From the NCBI RefSeq assembly GCF_000007345.1, contig NC_003552.1, positions 4,712,001 to 4,776,000 on the forward strand: a DNA stretch of 64,000 nucleotides, written 5' to 3'. The notes under the pieces were generated by a model that saw only the letters and a program-made list of their open reading frames with translations, searched no databases and was not told where the DNA came from. This document shows, in pieces, positions 1 to 6,196 of the stretch. The translations under genes and the position numbers were made by a program. Each line of letters begins with the position of its first letter. Positions within the stretch are counted from its first letter, which is position 1. This DNA is from Methanosarcina acetivorans C2A (lineage in GTDB: Archaea > Halobacteriota > Methanosarcinia > Methanosarcinales > Methanosarcinaceae).

Positions 1-230
1 AGTCTATAGGGGGTTTTCTGTTCAGCTTATACGTACTGTACGTACGTACAGTACGTAGGATAATAGAGCCTCGGCTCATACAACAAAGCTGAACGTTCAG
101 CCGATACGTATTTTATGGGGGTTTCGGGGGTTTTAGTTGTACGTATTATACGTACGTATTAGATCACAAGATCTTCACCCCCTAGACCTTTGCAGAAATC
201 TTGAAAAAATAACAGGGGAAAATTCCCCAT
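1..230. promoter_or_regulatory. palindrome-rich non-coding region
   Basis: No gene is visible. The stretch holds a perfect 28-bp palindrome at 30-57 built from TACGTA units, a hairpin at 66-77 (GAGCC/GGCTC), a perfect 14-bp palindrome at 88-101 (GCTGAACGTTCAGC), and a 17-bp dyad at 139-155 (GTACGTAT/ATACGTAC). It lies just downstream of a long minus-strand operon. A replication or partition site, a regulator binding array or a terminator region are all possible; which one is inference. Confidence 0.6.
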
Positions 231-575
231 TTAAACAATCCAGAAACATTCCTCCAGGAGAATATTCGATTCATTTCGAGAGCAACATATCTCCCAGTCG
301 TGAACTTTTTTCGTAAGCTGCGCAAGCTCAGAGCTGCAGATCCTGACGATCTTCTGAACTTCCTGCCAACCTTCCCTCAAGAACTGAGGAAGATATTTTT
401 CAGGACCCAAGAAGAAATCCCAGGGAAGAAAAAACGACTCTGGACCTGTATGGGTATTTTCATGCCTTCCGTCAAGTACCCGAAGTTCTCCTTTAAGTCT
501 CTCAAGCTCCTTCCTGAGCTTTTCAATTTGATCTGGCACCTGAGAGCTTTGGTACTTTGAATTATCACAGGGCAT
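231..575 (-). CDS. hypothetical coiled-coil protein, 114 aa
   Basis: Last visible gene of the minus-strand accessory operon. Its ATG directly follows the TGA of the upstream nuclease gene, which suggests translational coupling. Residues about 15-35 form a charged heptad-like helix (QIEKLRKELERLKGEL), so a short coiled coil is likely. The middle is aromatic-rich (SFFLPWDFFLG). A CICSS-like and a CCSR segment near the C-terminus hold several Cys. No signal peptide is seen and I recognise no family. Its position with a nuclease suggests a mobile-element function, but none is assigned. Confidence 0.6.
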   Translation of the reverse strand: MPCDNSKYQSSQVPDQIEKLRKELERLKGELRVLDGRHENTHTGPESFFLPWDFFLGPEKYLPQFLREGWQEVQKIVRICSSELAQLTKKVHDWEICCSRNESNILLEECFWIV

Positions 576-983
576 TCAAATCACCATCCTGAAAACCTTC
601 GTCCACGCAACGGATTTACCATCAGAAAACGCTGACAACTGGATCTTTTCTGCAGGCACGCGGACAAAAATTACAGGATCTATAGGGTCCGCAGGATCTT
701 CTTCTGAATGGACACAAAAAAGATACTCTCCACCTGCCTCCGTCAAAGCTTCGTGCTGTGCTTCCTTAAAGAAAAATCTACCAGACCTGCATTGGGTATT
801 GGGATGACTGCGATCTATTGCAGACTCAACGCATGACTTAATCTCAAGGTGCTTTCCCTTGTATTTTGCATCGAATTTACCATCCCCGAAGACAACTCCT
901 GGAAGAAGCCTCATAACAAGCTTTTCGATTTTTTTCCCATTCCTGGAGGCCCGGGTGTTCGGTTCTATTGATGCCGCTTTCAC
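576..983 (-). CDS. PD-(D/E)XK-type small nuclease, probable
   Basis: 135 aa with a GTG start that overlaps the stop of the small upstream gene (GTGA). Residues 34-51 contain VFGDGKFDAKYKG followed by HLEIKSC. This is the D...(D/E)xK arrangement of restriction-endonuclease-like folds such as Holliday junction resolvases and small viral nucleases. An N-terminal basic helix (NGKKIEKLVMRLLPG) precedes it. The C-terminal half, with two hydrophobic strands (EYLFCVH, PVIFVRVP), fits the fold's later beta strands. Family-level assignment only. Resolution of recombination intermediates or DNA processing of the element is inferred from size and context. Confidence 0.6.
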   Translation of the reverse strand: MKAASIEPNTRASRNGKKIEKLVMRLLPGVVFGDGKFDAKYKGKHLEIKSCVESAIDRSHPNTQCRSGRFFFKEAQHEALTEAGGEYLFCVHSEEDPADPIDPVIFVRVPAEKIQLSAFSDGKSVAWTKVFRMVI

Positions 984-1081
984 GATTCCACCCCGACCCA
1001 GTTTAGTCCAGGTTTCCGGGTGATGATCACCCCTGGGGATTTCGGAATGAAATCCGGATCCAAAAAAGAAGGAAGGGTCAT
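980..1081 (-). CDS. microprotein, 33 aa
   Basis: A short gene that fits exactly between its neighbours. Its ATG lies one base after the TGA of the DUF6011 gene, and its TGA overlaps the GTG of the nuclease gene (GTGA). The product is proline-rich (MTLPSFLDPDFIPKSPG start). The double coupling is the main evidence that it is translated, since it is too short for a family call. It may also simply tie translation of the two neighbours together. Confidence 0.45.
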   Translation of the reverse strand: MTLPSFLDPDFIPKSPGVIITRKPGLNWVGVES

Positions 1082-1082
1082 T

Positions 1083-1646
1083 TCAAACCCCCTGCAAAAC
1101 CGTTTGCCTTGCAGCCCTTTCTTTTCCCAGGATCTCCAGATCAGAGATGTCTATCCTGAGCTTCCAGACCGACAGCTCATATCCGCACTTTGGGCACCGC
1201 ACATATGGCCACTGTGGCTTTGAATATCCTTTCAGGTGCCAGCCACCGTCGTGGTCATAGGAGCGCAACTCTCCGTTTTTCAAAGGTTCTCCGCAGCTGC
1301 AGGTCTTCCTCTCGCTCTGAAGCACCCTTTCCCAGAGCTTTTTCTGAGTATACCTGGCAAGCCCCGGATACGTAATACTACAGGGCTCAGGGTGCTGCTC
1401 CTCTTTCTCGTCTTCCTGCCGGACTTTTGCCCAGCACACCGGACCGTATCCTCTTTTGATGTTGGCAGCGTCCTTAAGTGCTCTGTGACAACGCCGGCAA
1501 GTCTTCGAAGGGGTTTCCCCAGTCATAATCCCACCCCCCAGGTCACCTATAGAAAGATTCAAATCAGGGAGTGAGATACTTCCTGACTGAGTGAAGCTCT
1601 GTCCATCGCAGGTGGCCGCCTTGATGTTTTGCAGTTCTTCACTCAC
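1083..1646 (-). CDS. DUF6011-like double zinc-finger protein
   Basis: 187 aa with a GTG start overlapping the upstream stop (TGAGTG). Residues about 50-75 carry CRRCHRALKD followed by GYGPVCWAK, the pattern of the DUF6011 zinc finger seen in phage and archaeal mobile-element proteins. A second metal site has CSCGEPL near residue 117 and CPKCGYEL near residue 152. The N-terminus is Ser/Gly-rich and flexible. Probably a nucleic-acid or protein-binding factor of the element; its partner is unknown. Confidence 0.6.
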   Translation of the reverse strand: MSEELQNIKAATCDGQSFTQSGSISLPDLNLSIGDLGGGIMTGETPSKTCRRCHRALKDAANIKRGYGPVCWAKVRQEDEKEEQHPEPCSITYPGLARYTQKKLWERVLQSERKTCSCGEPLKNGELRSYDHDGGWHLKGYSKPQWPYVRCPKCGYELSVWKLRIDISDLEILGKERAARQTVLQGV

Positions 1647-1762
1647 GCTTTCACTTCCCTGGCCTTCAACTGTTTCCTGATCTCGTACACAAACCGGGCC
1701 CCGGGAGAATTTCGCTTCTTCTCAATGAGAGCTGCCAGCTCAGGGGCGTGTCGAGTAGGCAT
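1643..1762 (-). CDS. basic microprotein, 39 aa
   Basis: The ATG overlaps the TGA of the 232-aa upstream gene (TGATG), and its own TGA overlaps the GTG of the DUF6011 gene. The product is strongly helical and basic (LAALIEKKRNSPGARF, then EIRKQLKAREVKA), consistent with a small DNA- or RNA-binding helix. Coupling on both sides supports translation. No family is recognised. Confidence 0.55.
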   Translation of the reverse strand: MPTRHAPELAALIEKKRNSPGARFVYEIRKQLKAREVKA

Positions 1763-2460
1763 CAGGCATCTCCTCCGAACTGAGTTCTGAGCCGCAGATC
1801 TGCAATGATTGCTCTGTCGATTGCCCGAAAAACGTCGTCGTCATGCACAGAGATTTCCCAGTTATATCCCTTTGAGTTCCGTATAATTTCCACGCGGTCC
1901 TGAGTGACATTTTTTATAATCTGCAGCTGGGACGGCTCCGGTTCAATAGCAGGTTGAGCAGCTGCTTCAATAGGGGGTTTAGCTGGCTGCCCCACCTGCT
2001 CTACAGGGAGTTTAACTTCTTCCGAAAGCTCTTGTTTGGGTGGCTCTACCTTTTCGGGATCGCAGGTAGGGGGGTTCGGGAGAGGATGGGGTTCTTCGGG
2101 TTTTTCAGTCTGAGCGAGATTCTTAAATTCTTTCATCGCTGTGGATATATACGCGGCAGCAGCAAGCTTCATCTTATCATCAGGTATCTCCGAGATCGGC
2201 ACCTGGTGAAGTTGCGACTGCTCCCAGCTTGAAGCTACAAACCAGGGGTCTCGTTCAGCATCAAGGTTTATGCCGATCACCGTCTGGCCGAACTTCTCTT
2301 TATCCAGGCGCTTCGTGCCGACTGTTATCTTCAGGATCTCTTTGGTTCCAGGCTTTCGGAGTCTGCGGTTTTCGAACATGAACCCCTTTTCTTTGAGGAA
2401 ATCCTCCATCTCGATCTTTTCACGAGCAGAAAAAGCAGTCTTGGTTGCTGTGTCCGTCAT
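1762..2460 (-). CDS. hypothetical protein with Pro/Glu-rich linker, 232 aa
   Basis: Three parts can be seen. An N-terminal globular domain (about 1-120) has the strand-like KEILKITVGTK and a WFVASSWEQ segment. A low-complexity linker rich in P, E, V and A covers about 120-180. A C-terminal domain (about 185-232) contains NWEISVHDDDVFRAIDRA. A globular-linker-globular layout is common in single-strand DNA binding and scaffold proteins, but I see no OB-fold signature that would settle it. It overlaps the upstream gene by 4 bp (ATGA), so it belongs to the same operon. Confidence 0.6.
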   Translation of the reverse strand: MTDTATKTAFSAREKIEMEDFLKEKGFMFENRRLRKPGTKEILKITVGTKRLDKEKFGQTVIGINLDAERDPWFVASSWEQSQLHQVPISEIPDDKMKLAAAAYISTAMKEFKNLAQTEKPEEPHPLPNPPTCDPEKVEPPKQELSEEVKLPVEQVGQPAKPPIEAAAQPAIEPEPSQLQIIKNVTQDRVEIIRNSKGYNWEISVHDDDVFRAIDRAIIADLRLRTQFGGDA

Positions 2461-3053
2461 AGATCAGCCTCCACAGTCTCAGGCGTTCTTTTGATAAAAA
2501 CAGGCTTTTGTTTCTTTCCGGATCCTCTCTTTTTTGAAGTTTTATTGGGGATTTCAGTCTGGGTTTTTTGTCTCTCAAGATCCGGCATATCAAAGAGTAC
2601 AGCTGCAGGAATGTCTGATATGGGCTCCTGAAGGTTCTCAAGCAACTTGTTAACTGCTTCAGACTCTCGCTTCAGATTTTCACCAGCTCCGAGCAGCAGC
2701 CGATTAGAACCCTCTGCAAATATTACTTCGTTTTCAGGAGCATTCGGATCAGAGACTAGCTCAGGTTCTATCACTTCAAAACGAGTTTGCACTTCAGGCA
2801 AAATATCAATGTCCCAATCTTCTATTTTTTTAGGGGTAATTACTGAAGCGAAGGCAACCTTTATAGACATAGAGCTTTCAAGCTTGCTAACCAGCTTTTC
2901 AAAAGCCAGCGCCGGCATATACATCCCATTGAGTCGCAAACTTTCCTGGTATTTGCCTGCAAGTTCGAAGGCCAGCTTTTCGATGATAGGCTCGAATGTT
3001 TGCAGGATATCCTCGGGCAATTCATGCTTTTCGATGTTATGAGCGGTTTTCAC
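2457..3053 (-). CDS. hypothetical protein, 198 aa
   Basis: I place the start at the GTG at 3053 rather than the one at 3062. AGGAGG lies at a proper distance before 3053, and that GTG overlaps the upstream TGA (GTGA). The N-terminal 60 residues are helical and acidic (DILQTFEPIIEKLAFEL). The middle has short hydrophobic strands (SIKVAFASVIT). The last 35 residues are a basic tail (SKKRGSGKKQKPVF) typical of nucleic-acid contact. No family is recognised; it travels with the 232-aa gene. Confidence 0.55.
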   Translation of the reverse strand: MKTAHNIEKHELPEDILQTFEPIIEKLAFELAGKYQESLRLNGMYMPALAFEKLVSKLESSMSIKVAFASVITPKKIEDWDIDILPEVQTRFEVIEPELVSDPNAPENEVIFAEGSNRLLLGAGENLKRESEAVNKLLENLQEPISDIPAAVLFDMPDLERQKTQTEIPNKTSKKRGSGKKQKPVFIKRTPETVEADL

Positions 3054-3187
3054 TCCAGACACCTCCTCATTTCCATCTGTTCAGTCCTGGCGCAGTCAGA
3101 ACATAGAGGCCGGACCTCGCTTGAAAACGCGACAATATCCTCACCGCATCTCCTGCACTTGGTTTTTACTTCAACATCATCACACAT
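3050..3187 (-). CDS. small zinc-ribbon protein, 45 aa
   Basis: ATG at 3187 with GGAG upstream. The 45 residues include CRRCGED near residue 11 and CSDCART near residue 34, two CxxC knuckles about 20 residues apart, which is a minimal zinc ribbon. Its stop overlaps the next gene's GTG. Small zinc ribbons like this are frequent in archaeal viruses and plasmids as transcription or replication accessory factors. The exact role is unknown. Confidence 0.6.
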   Translation of the reverse strand: MCDDVEVKTKCRRCGEDIVAFSSEVRPLCSDCARTEQMEMRRCLE

Positions 3188-3200
3188 TTCAACAACTCCT

Positions 3201-3533
3201 TTACAATCCATTCAGGGGATGTACTACACACGGCAGAGTGTGTGGATTCCCATACTCAATTGAAGTGATGTCGTCCCATCCCCGCAAGTTTGCGACGATG
3301 GCCAGTAAAACCGGAACGTATGTGGATCCGAAGATACACAAAGCGACCGATTCCTGTCCGGTTGTCTTTTTTGCAGTTGCTATTTTCTTGGCAATATGCT
3401 CCAATATTGCAGGAACATGGTCCAGTGTATACTCCTTCCGGACCTGTTTTCCAATGTACACATTCCCAACATCAGCCGGGACGTCCTCCCGGAGATCAAA
3501 TCTTACCGTCACATTTTTCGTCACGCAACTCAC
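3201..3533 (-). CDS. hypothetical alpha/beta protein, 110 aa
   Basis: GTG start inside the upstream gene (38-bp overlap). The sequence alternates strands and helices: NVTVRFDLRED, then a helix HVPAILEHIAKKIATA, then a hydrophobic strand VALCIFGSTYVPVLLAIVANL, ending in a Gly/Asn/Pro loop (EYGNPHT). The pattern is Rossmann-like and recalls ligand-sensing folds, but I cannot place it in a named family. Spacing to the 45-aa zinc-ribbon gene is 13 bp, so it is co-transcribed. Confidence 0.5.
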   Translation of the reverse strand: MSCVTKNVTVRFDLREDVPADVGNVYIGKQVRKEYTLDHVPAILEHIAKKIATAKKTTGQESVALCIFGSTYVPVLLAIVANLRGWDDITSIEYGNPHTLPCVVHPLNGL

Positions 3534-3840
3534 CGCTGGTCATACTGTTCACGACAACACTCCTGACGACTATTTTCAGCGCCCGGGTTGCCTTCTGTCT
3601 TTCAAGATTGTGAAGTACACCGGCTGCTACCTGGCGCCCGTAGAAAACCTCAGAAGACTTGCTTTCACACGACAACTGTTCGATTCCATTCCCGCGTGCT
3701 TTTTCAATTTTCTCGTAGAGGTCTTTAGGCATCCGGAAGGTGCCAGTTATCATGTTTTCTTCATCGATCCAGCTACATTCTGCGCAGTCGCAGTCCGACT
3801 GCTCGTTGTTTCTACTTTCCGATGTTTTATTCTCTATCAC
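3496..3840 (-). CDS. ribbon-helix-helix-like DNA-binding protein, probable
   Basis: 114 aa with a GTG start. Residues about 30-45 read MITGTFRMPKDLYEKIEKA, a short strand followed by a helix as in CopG/Arc repressors. A Cys-rich patch (CDCAEC) precedes it, and a second helical, basic region near residue 70 (VLHNLERQKATRALKI) follows. A regulatory role for the element is likely. It is the first protein gene downstream of the tRNA and tRNA-like cluster on the same strand. Confidence 0.5.
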   Translation of the reverse strand: MIENKTSESRNNEQSDCDCAECSWIDEENMITGTFRMPKDLYEKIEKARGNGIEQLSCESKSSEVFYGRQVAAGVLHNLERQKATRALKIVVRSVVVNSMTSGELRDEKCDGKI

Positions 3841-3876
3841 AACTTCACTTCCAAATTTTTTAGTGTATTAACCCCG

Positions 3877-3951
3877 TTGCCCTGCCCGGATTTGAACCGG
3901 GGTTTCTTGATCCAAAGTCAAGAGTGATTGGCCTGGCTACACTACAGGGCT
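3877..3951 (-). tRNA. tRNA-Gln (anticodon TTG)
   Basis: A cloverleaf can be drawn. The D stem is GTG/CAC, the anticodon stem is CTTGA/TCAAG around loop CTTTGGA (anticodon TTG), the variable loop has four bases, and the T arm is CCCGG-TTCAAAT-CCGGG. The acceptor pairs at positions 2-7 (GCCCTG/CAGGGC), but position 1 is A against A72, where archaeal tRNA-Gln normally has A-U. No encoded CCA. It lies inside the accessory operon, not in a core-gene context, so it may be carried by the element. Confidence 0.8.
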
Positions 3952-3958
3952 ACACGTG

Positions 3959-3985
3959 CCCCGTCCCGGTTATCCCGGGACGGGG
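3959..3985. other. strong GC hairpin next to tRNA-Gln
   Basis: A perfect 11-bp stem, CCCCGTCCCGG with CCGGGACGGGG, closes a 5-base loop. It lies 8 bp upstream of the tRNA-Gln 5' end in transcript order. There is no T tract on either strand, so a simple terminator is unlikely. A processing signal in a polycistronic tRNA transcript is one possibility. Confidence 0.7.
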
Positions 3986-4130
3986 GTAGACTATGGTTTA
4001 CAGTGGTCCGTTTTTCCGTTTATCAACTGACCCCTGAAACCGCCCGTGGGGCCAGCAGGTTTAAACTTATTTATGCTGTTGTCTCATCCAGAATTTTTTT
4101 TGTTTTTTATTGTGTCCGGGTGGTCCCGGA

Positions 4131-4197
4131 TGCCGTATTCAGGAATCGAACCTGAAAGATCATCGAGGGGAGACAGGATCTTACGTCCAGTTACGGC
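4131..4197 (-). other. tRNA-like element A (acceptor/T-arm intact, rest collapsed)
   Basis: Minus strand. The first six acceptor pairs (GCCGTA/TACGGC) and a T arm TCAGG-TTCGATT-CCTGA sit where they would in a tRNA, with discriminator A. Pair 7-66 is A-A. The interior cannot form a standard anticodon arm; it has GGA/TCC and a palindromic GATC pair instead. At 67 nt it is short for a tRNA. Its 3' end continues into a TCCGGG/CCCGGA hairpin (4115-4130). Read as a tRNA remnant or a deliberate tRNA mimic. Confidence 0.55.
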
Positions 4198-4246
4198 ACG
4201 TGGTTCACCCAGGCAGGGAAGCCGGGGGTATGTTCATCAGGATTTG

Positions 4247-4338
4247 TGCCGGTGCCCAGGCTTGAACTGGGGTGTGTGGGTGGTGGAATCGAGGTATGAT
4301 ACAGGATCTGAGAAAAGAGTCCTCCCCCGGTCACCGGC
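4247..4338 (-). other. tRNA-like element B (acceptor/T-arm intact, long interior)
   Basis: Minus strand, 92 nt. A perfect 7-bp acceptor (GCCGGTG/CACCGGC) with discriminator A and a perfect T arm (CCCAG-TTCAAGC-CTGGG) are in standard register. The 60-nt interior lacks a recognisable D arm or anticodon arm but can form AGGA(C)TCT/AGATCCT. It shares GATCCTGT and CCTCGAT with element A, so the two are related. A type II (Leu/Ser) tRNA remnant is the main alternative. Confidence 0.55.
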
Positions 4339-4473
4339 ATGATGTTTTGTTCTGACACTTGTTTCCTGTGAATTGAAATATTTGAAAATCCAACTTTTTT
4401 CTATTACCAACGAAATACTGCTGGGGTTATTTTTCTGGGGAGGAGTTCTAACTCTGGCAGCTTGTGTCACCAA

Positions 4474-4686
4474 CTATGGGATGTTGCCGGGAGTATGTTG
4501 TGGGGGGATTACTTTCCGGCAGTCCTGTACCGCGTTTTTTTCTGATTCTGACACCCAGAGCTTGGCCATTGTGATCGTGGTCACAGCATACATCCTGCCC
4601 TGAGCTTTATATCCCTGGATCTCCGCTTCTGGGGTTGCTGCTAGGATCCTGAGGTTTTCCTCGGTCTCAGGATCGAACCGGATCAT
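4474..4686 (-). CDS. hypothetical protein, 70 aa
   Basis: ATG three bases after the stop of the upstream gene, with GAGGT directly before it. The first half is acidic (RFDPETEENLRILAATPEAE) and the middle has a short hydrophobic stretch (YAVTTITMAKLW). It ends with TAG. The frame stays open for 78 more codons after that TAG, but the extension runs through tRNA-like element B and looks non-coding, so I end the gene here. No family is recognised. Confidence 0.5.
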   Translation of the reverse strand: MIRFDPETEENLRILAATPEAEIQGYKAQGRMYAVTTITMAKLWVSESEKNAVQDCRKVIPPQHTPGNIP

Positions 4687-4689
4687 ACC

Positions 4690-4896
4690 TCAGATCCCCC
4701 CGTAGATCCGGACTGAACTCGTCCTGGTACGTGTCCCATTTTCCGTGAGTTTTTCACTTACTCCAGTTCCTATATCCTGTACTGTGATGCCGTACTCATC
4801 CTCAAACTCGGTGATGATTGACATGATATCTTTCTCAAGCCTGCGCATGGCCTGTTTTGCCTCAGTTACGGTATGGATATCCGGACCCTGTGTCAT
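4690..4896 (-). CDS. hypothetical protein, 68 aa
   Basis: ATG at 4896 overlaps the stop of the 96-aa gene (ATGA). The N-terminal 45 residues predict one long helix (TEAKQAMRRLEKDIMSIITEFEDEYG), followed by a strand ending in VRIYGGI. This resembles small phage-type structural or adaptor proteins, but that is only a shape comparison. Member of the operon. Confidence 0.55.
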   Translation of the reverse strand: MTQGPDIHTVTEAKQAMRRLEKDIMSIITEFEDEYGITVQDIGTGVSEKLTENGTRTRTSSVRIYGGI

Positions 4897-5183
4897 GTGG
4901 ATGCAGCCTCCTCCTTTCCAAGCAGCTTGTCAACGTGAGTGTCGTAATTCTCCTGCTGCTGTTGCGGGGTCATTGCCCTGTACTCAGTTCCAAACTTCGC
5001 AACAATGGTTCCATCCGGCTCCTGCTTCACAGGAATATTCTCCCTTGCCAGGCTGGCCAGCAGGCCTGCTCTCCACTGCCAGAAGTCGGAGAGGTAAGCA
5101 ACTCTGTGCGTCCTGGACTTTCCCCAGCTGGAGTTGCCTGAACTCCCTGACTCAAAGCCGGCACGTTTTGCTGACCAGCTCAT
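4893..5183 (-). CDS. hypothetical protein, 96 aa
   Basis: ATG overlaps the previous stop (ATGA at 5180-5183). The N-terminus is Ser/Gly-rich and basic (WSAKRAGFESGSSG). A Trp-rich core (YLSDFWQWRAGLLASLA) and a C-terminal Gln-rich helix (MTPQQQQENYDTHVDKLL) follow. No signal peptide or metal motif. No family is recognised. The overlaps on both sides show it is part of the operon. Confidence 0.55.
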   Translation of the reverse strand: MSWSAKRAGFESGSSGNSSWGKSRTHRVAYLSDFWQWRAGLLASLARENIPVKQEPDGTIVAKFGTEYRAMTPQQQQENYDTHVDKLLGKEEAAST

Positions 5184-5353
5184 TGCCCTACCTCCGCCAG
5201 GTGATCGGGATGCTCTGTCCCGGAGCTGTCAAGGATCGCGTTGATTTCGTGGATCAACACCTGGACCTCGGAATCAGGAGGGCTGAGTTTCGAGATCCTG
5301 TCGAGCCTTTCCTGGACTGGGAATACGATCTCGTCGTTGTACCAGTTCGACAT
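5180..5353 (-). CDS. microprotein, 57 aa
   Basis: ATG at 5353 overlaps the upstream TGA (TGATG), and its own TGA overlaps the next ATG (ATGA). The product is acidic and helical (NDEIVFPVQERLDRISKLS, then VQVLIHEINAILDSSG). Double translational coupling is the main support. No family is recognised. Confidence 0.6.
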   Translation of the reverse strand: MSNWYNDEIVFPVQERLDRISKLSPPDSEVQVLIHEINAILDSSGTEHPDHLAEVGQ

Positions 5354-5547
5354 CACTCTCCCTCCGGAAAATCCTCATACTCAATTTCACCGAATTCCAC
5401 TTCACATGGTCCCTCCCACAAAGGGCAGGTCTCAAAACATTTTCTCGCAGCACATGGTTTATCGTCGTCTATTTCGTTGTATAGTTTCCTCTGGTCCTCG
5501 CATACGTATGCATTTATTATGTCAAAGGCTGTAATTTCCATAGTCAT
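5353..5547 (-). CDS. Cys-rich microprotein, 64 aa
   Basis: I choose the ATG at 5547 because AGGAGG lies at the right distance and the ATG overlaps the previous TGA (TGATG). Five Cys occur, four of them in a cluster (CAARKCFETCPLWEGPC), which suits a zinc or Fe-S site. The C-terminus is strongly acidic (EVEFGEIEYEDFPEGE). Probably a small metal-binding accessory protein of the element. Confidence 0.6.
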   Translation of the reverse strand: MTMEITAFDIINAYVCEDQRKLYNEIDDDKPCAARKCFETCPLWEGPCEVEFGEIEYEDFPEGE

Positions 5548-5720
5548 CAAGCCTCCTGCTTCTCACGAGGGCATTCAGAAAAGTTTCCAGGGATACGATA
5601 TTCTCCCGAGGGGTGTTTGGTTAGCTGGCAAACTCTTCTCCTGCGGCCATACTGCACTACCTCGATCAGGTCACTGCATCCCCTCGCTTCGCAGTTTTTG
5701 ACTGATGGTTTGAAGGTCAT
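5547..5720 (-). CDS. basic Cys-containing microprotein, 57 aa
   Basis: ATG at 5720; the stop overlaps the next ATG (TGATG). Cys at about 10, 15, 31 and 50 (CEARGC, VCQL, SECP) could form one zinc site. A basic run (YGRRRRV) sits in the middle. The zinc-and-basic pattern suggests nucleic-acid binding. The gene overlaps the upstream one by 50 bp in another frame, so one of the two starts may be wrong. Confidence 0.5.
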   Translation of the reverse strand: MTFKPSVKNCEARGCSDLIEVVQYGRRRRVCQLTKHPSGEYRIPGNFSECPREKQEA

Positions 5721-5862
5721 TGCCCAGCCCCCCTGGGAGTGGAGTTATCCCCATCTGTGCTGCTGCTGGCAGGATTGTGTTTGCATGGAGAACGAAGTGC
5801 ATCAAAATTACTGAAGTTTCGACAGCGTTAGAACGACTTGCAAATACTTTTTTATCAACCAT
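5671..5862 (-). CDS. hypothetical protein, 63 aa
   Basis: ATG start. Contains a hydrophobic helix (VETSVILMHFVLHANTILPAAAQ), then a Gly/Pro turn and an amphipathic helix ending the protein. It could be a small membrane-associated protein or a compact helical bundle. It overlaps both neighbours in different frames (50-55 bp), which lowers confidence. Confidence 0.4.
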   Translation of the reverse strand: MVDKKVFASRSNAVETSVILMHFVLHANTILPAAAQMGITPLPGGLGNDLQTISQKLRSEGMQ

Positions 5863-5933
5863 TTCTTCGAGTGCACCATCAGCCAGCCTGAATATGAGAA
5901 GCTTGACGAAATTTTACTTTTCCTAACAACCAT
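5808..5933 (-). CDS. possible basic microprotein, 41 aa
   Basis: ATG at 5933, 15 bp after the AbrB-type gene, with AAGGTG eight bases upstream as a good ribosome site. The product is very basic and Ser/Lys-rich (VRKSKISSS, SKKWLIKKYL). The initiation signal is its main support, and the overlap with the next gene counts against it. Confidence 0.35.
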   Translation of the reverse strand: MVVRKSKISSSFSYSGWLMVHSKKWLIKKYLQVVLTLSKLQ

Positions 5934-5947
5934 TCTTTTTTACACCT

Positions 5948-6103
5948 TTACAATTTTTCAACTTCTATGTGATCGCCACAATAGACGTACTGGAATTTGT
6001 CTCCAGGTCTGAGCCCGAGCTTTTCCGCAACCTCATAGGGAAACGGGGCTGAGTTGTTTCTCCACAGTGTGCATCCTTTTCCGAGTACGGTTTTTGATTT
6101 CAT
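5948..6103 (-). CDS. AbrB/SpoVT-type swapped-hairpin regulator, 51 aa
   Basis: First gene of the minus-strand operon; GAGG precedes the ATG. The sequence reads like one swapped-hairpin half. After a basic N-terminus come NSAPFPYEVAEKLGL and RPGDKFQYVYCGDHIEVEKL, matching the usual P-x-E/V-x-x-x-L-G-L-x-x-G-D-x-hydrophobic pattern. Such proteins dimerise and bind AT-rich operators, often autoregulating. It faces a ribbon-helix-helix gene across a 93-bp spacer, which fits a genetic switch for the element. Confidence 0.7.
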   Translation of the reverse strand: MKSKTVLGKGCTLWRNNSAPFPYEVAEKLGLRPGDKFQYVYCGDHIEVEKL

Positions 6104-6196
6104 GTTCTTCCTCAATGTCGCAATAATAATGTTCCTATTGCAATATACCTATTATCTCATAAACGTATAAATAGTTATCTACAATACTATTGCAAT
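6104..6196. promoter_or_regulatory. divergent promoter with two ATTGCAAT operators
   Basis: The palindrome ATTGCAAT occurs at 6137-6144 and again at 6189-6196, both preceded by CT. A TATA-like ATAAATAG lies near 6167-6174. Archaeal initiation about 25 bases downstream would fall at the ATG at 6197, so the plus-strand mRNA is probably leaderless and the second operator covers its start site. This arrangement suggests autorepression by the flanking regulators. Confidence 0.6.

Noticed and set aside
3877-3951. Attachment site of the element at the tRNA-Gln 3' end
   Set aside because: No direct repeat of the tRNA 3' end was seen within the window, and genes of the operon lie on both sides.
4237-4473. 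Readthrough of the TAG at 4474 to extend the 70-aa protein by 78 residues (pyrrolysine-like)
   Set aside because: The extension runs through tRNA-like element B, has no domain character, and TAG is also used as a real stop in this region.
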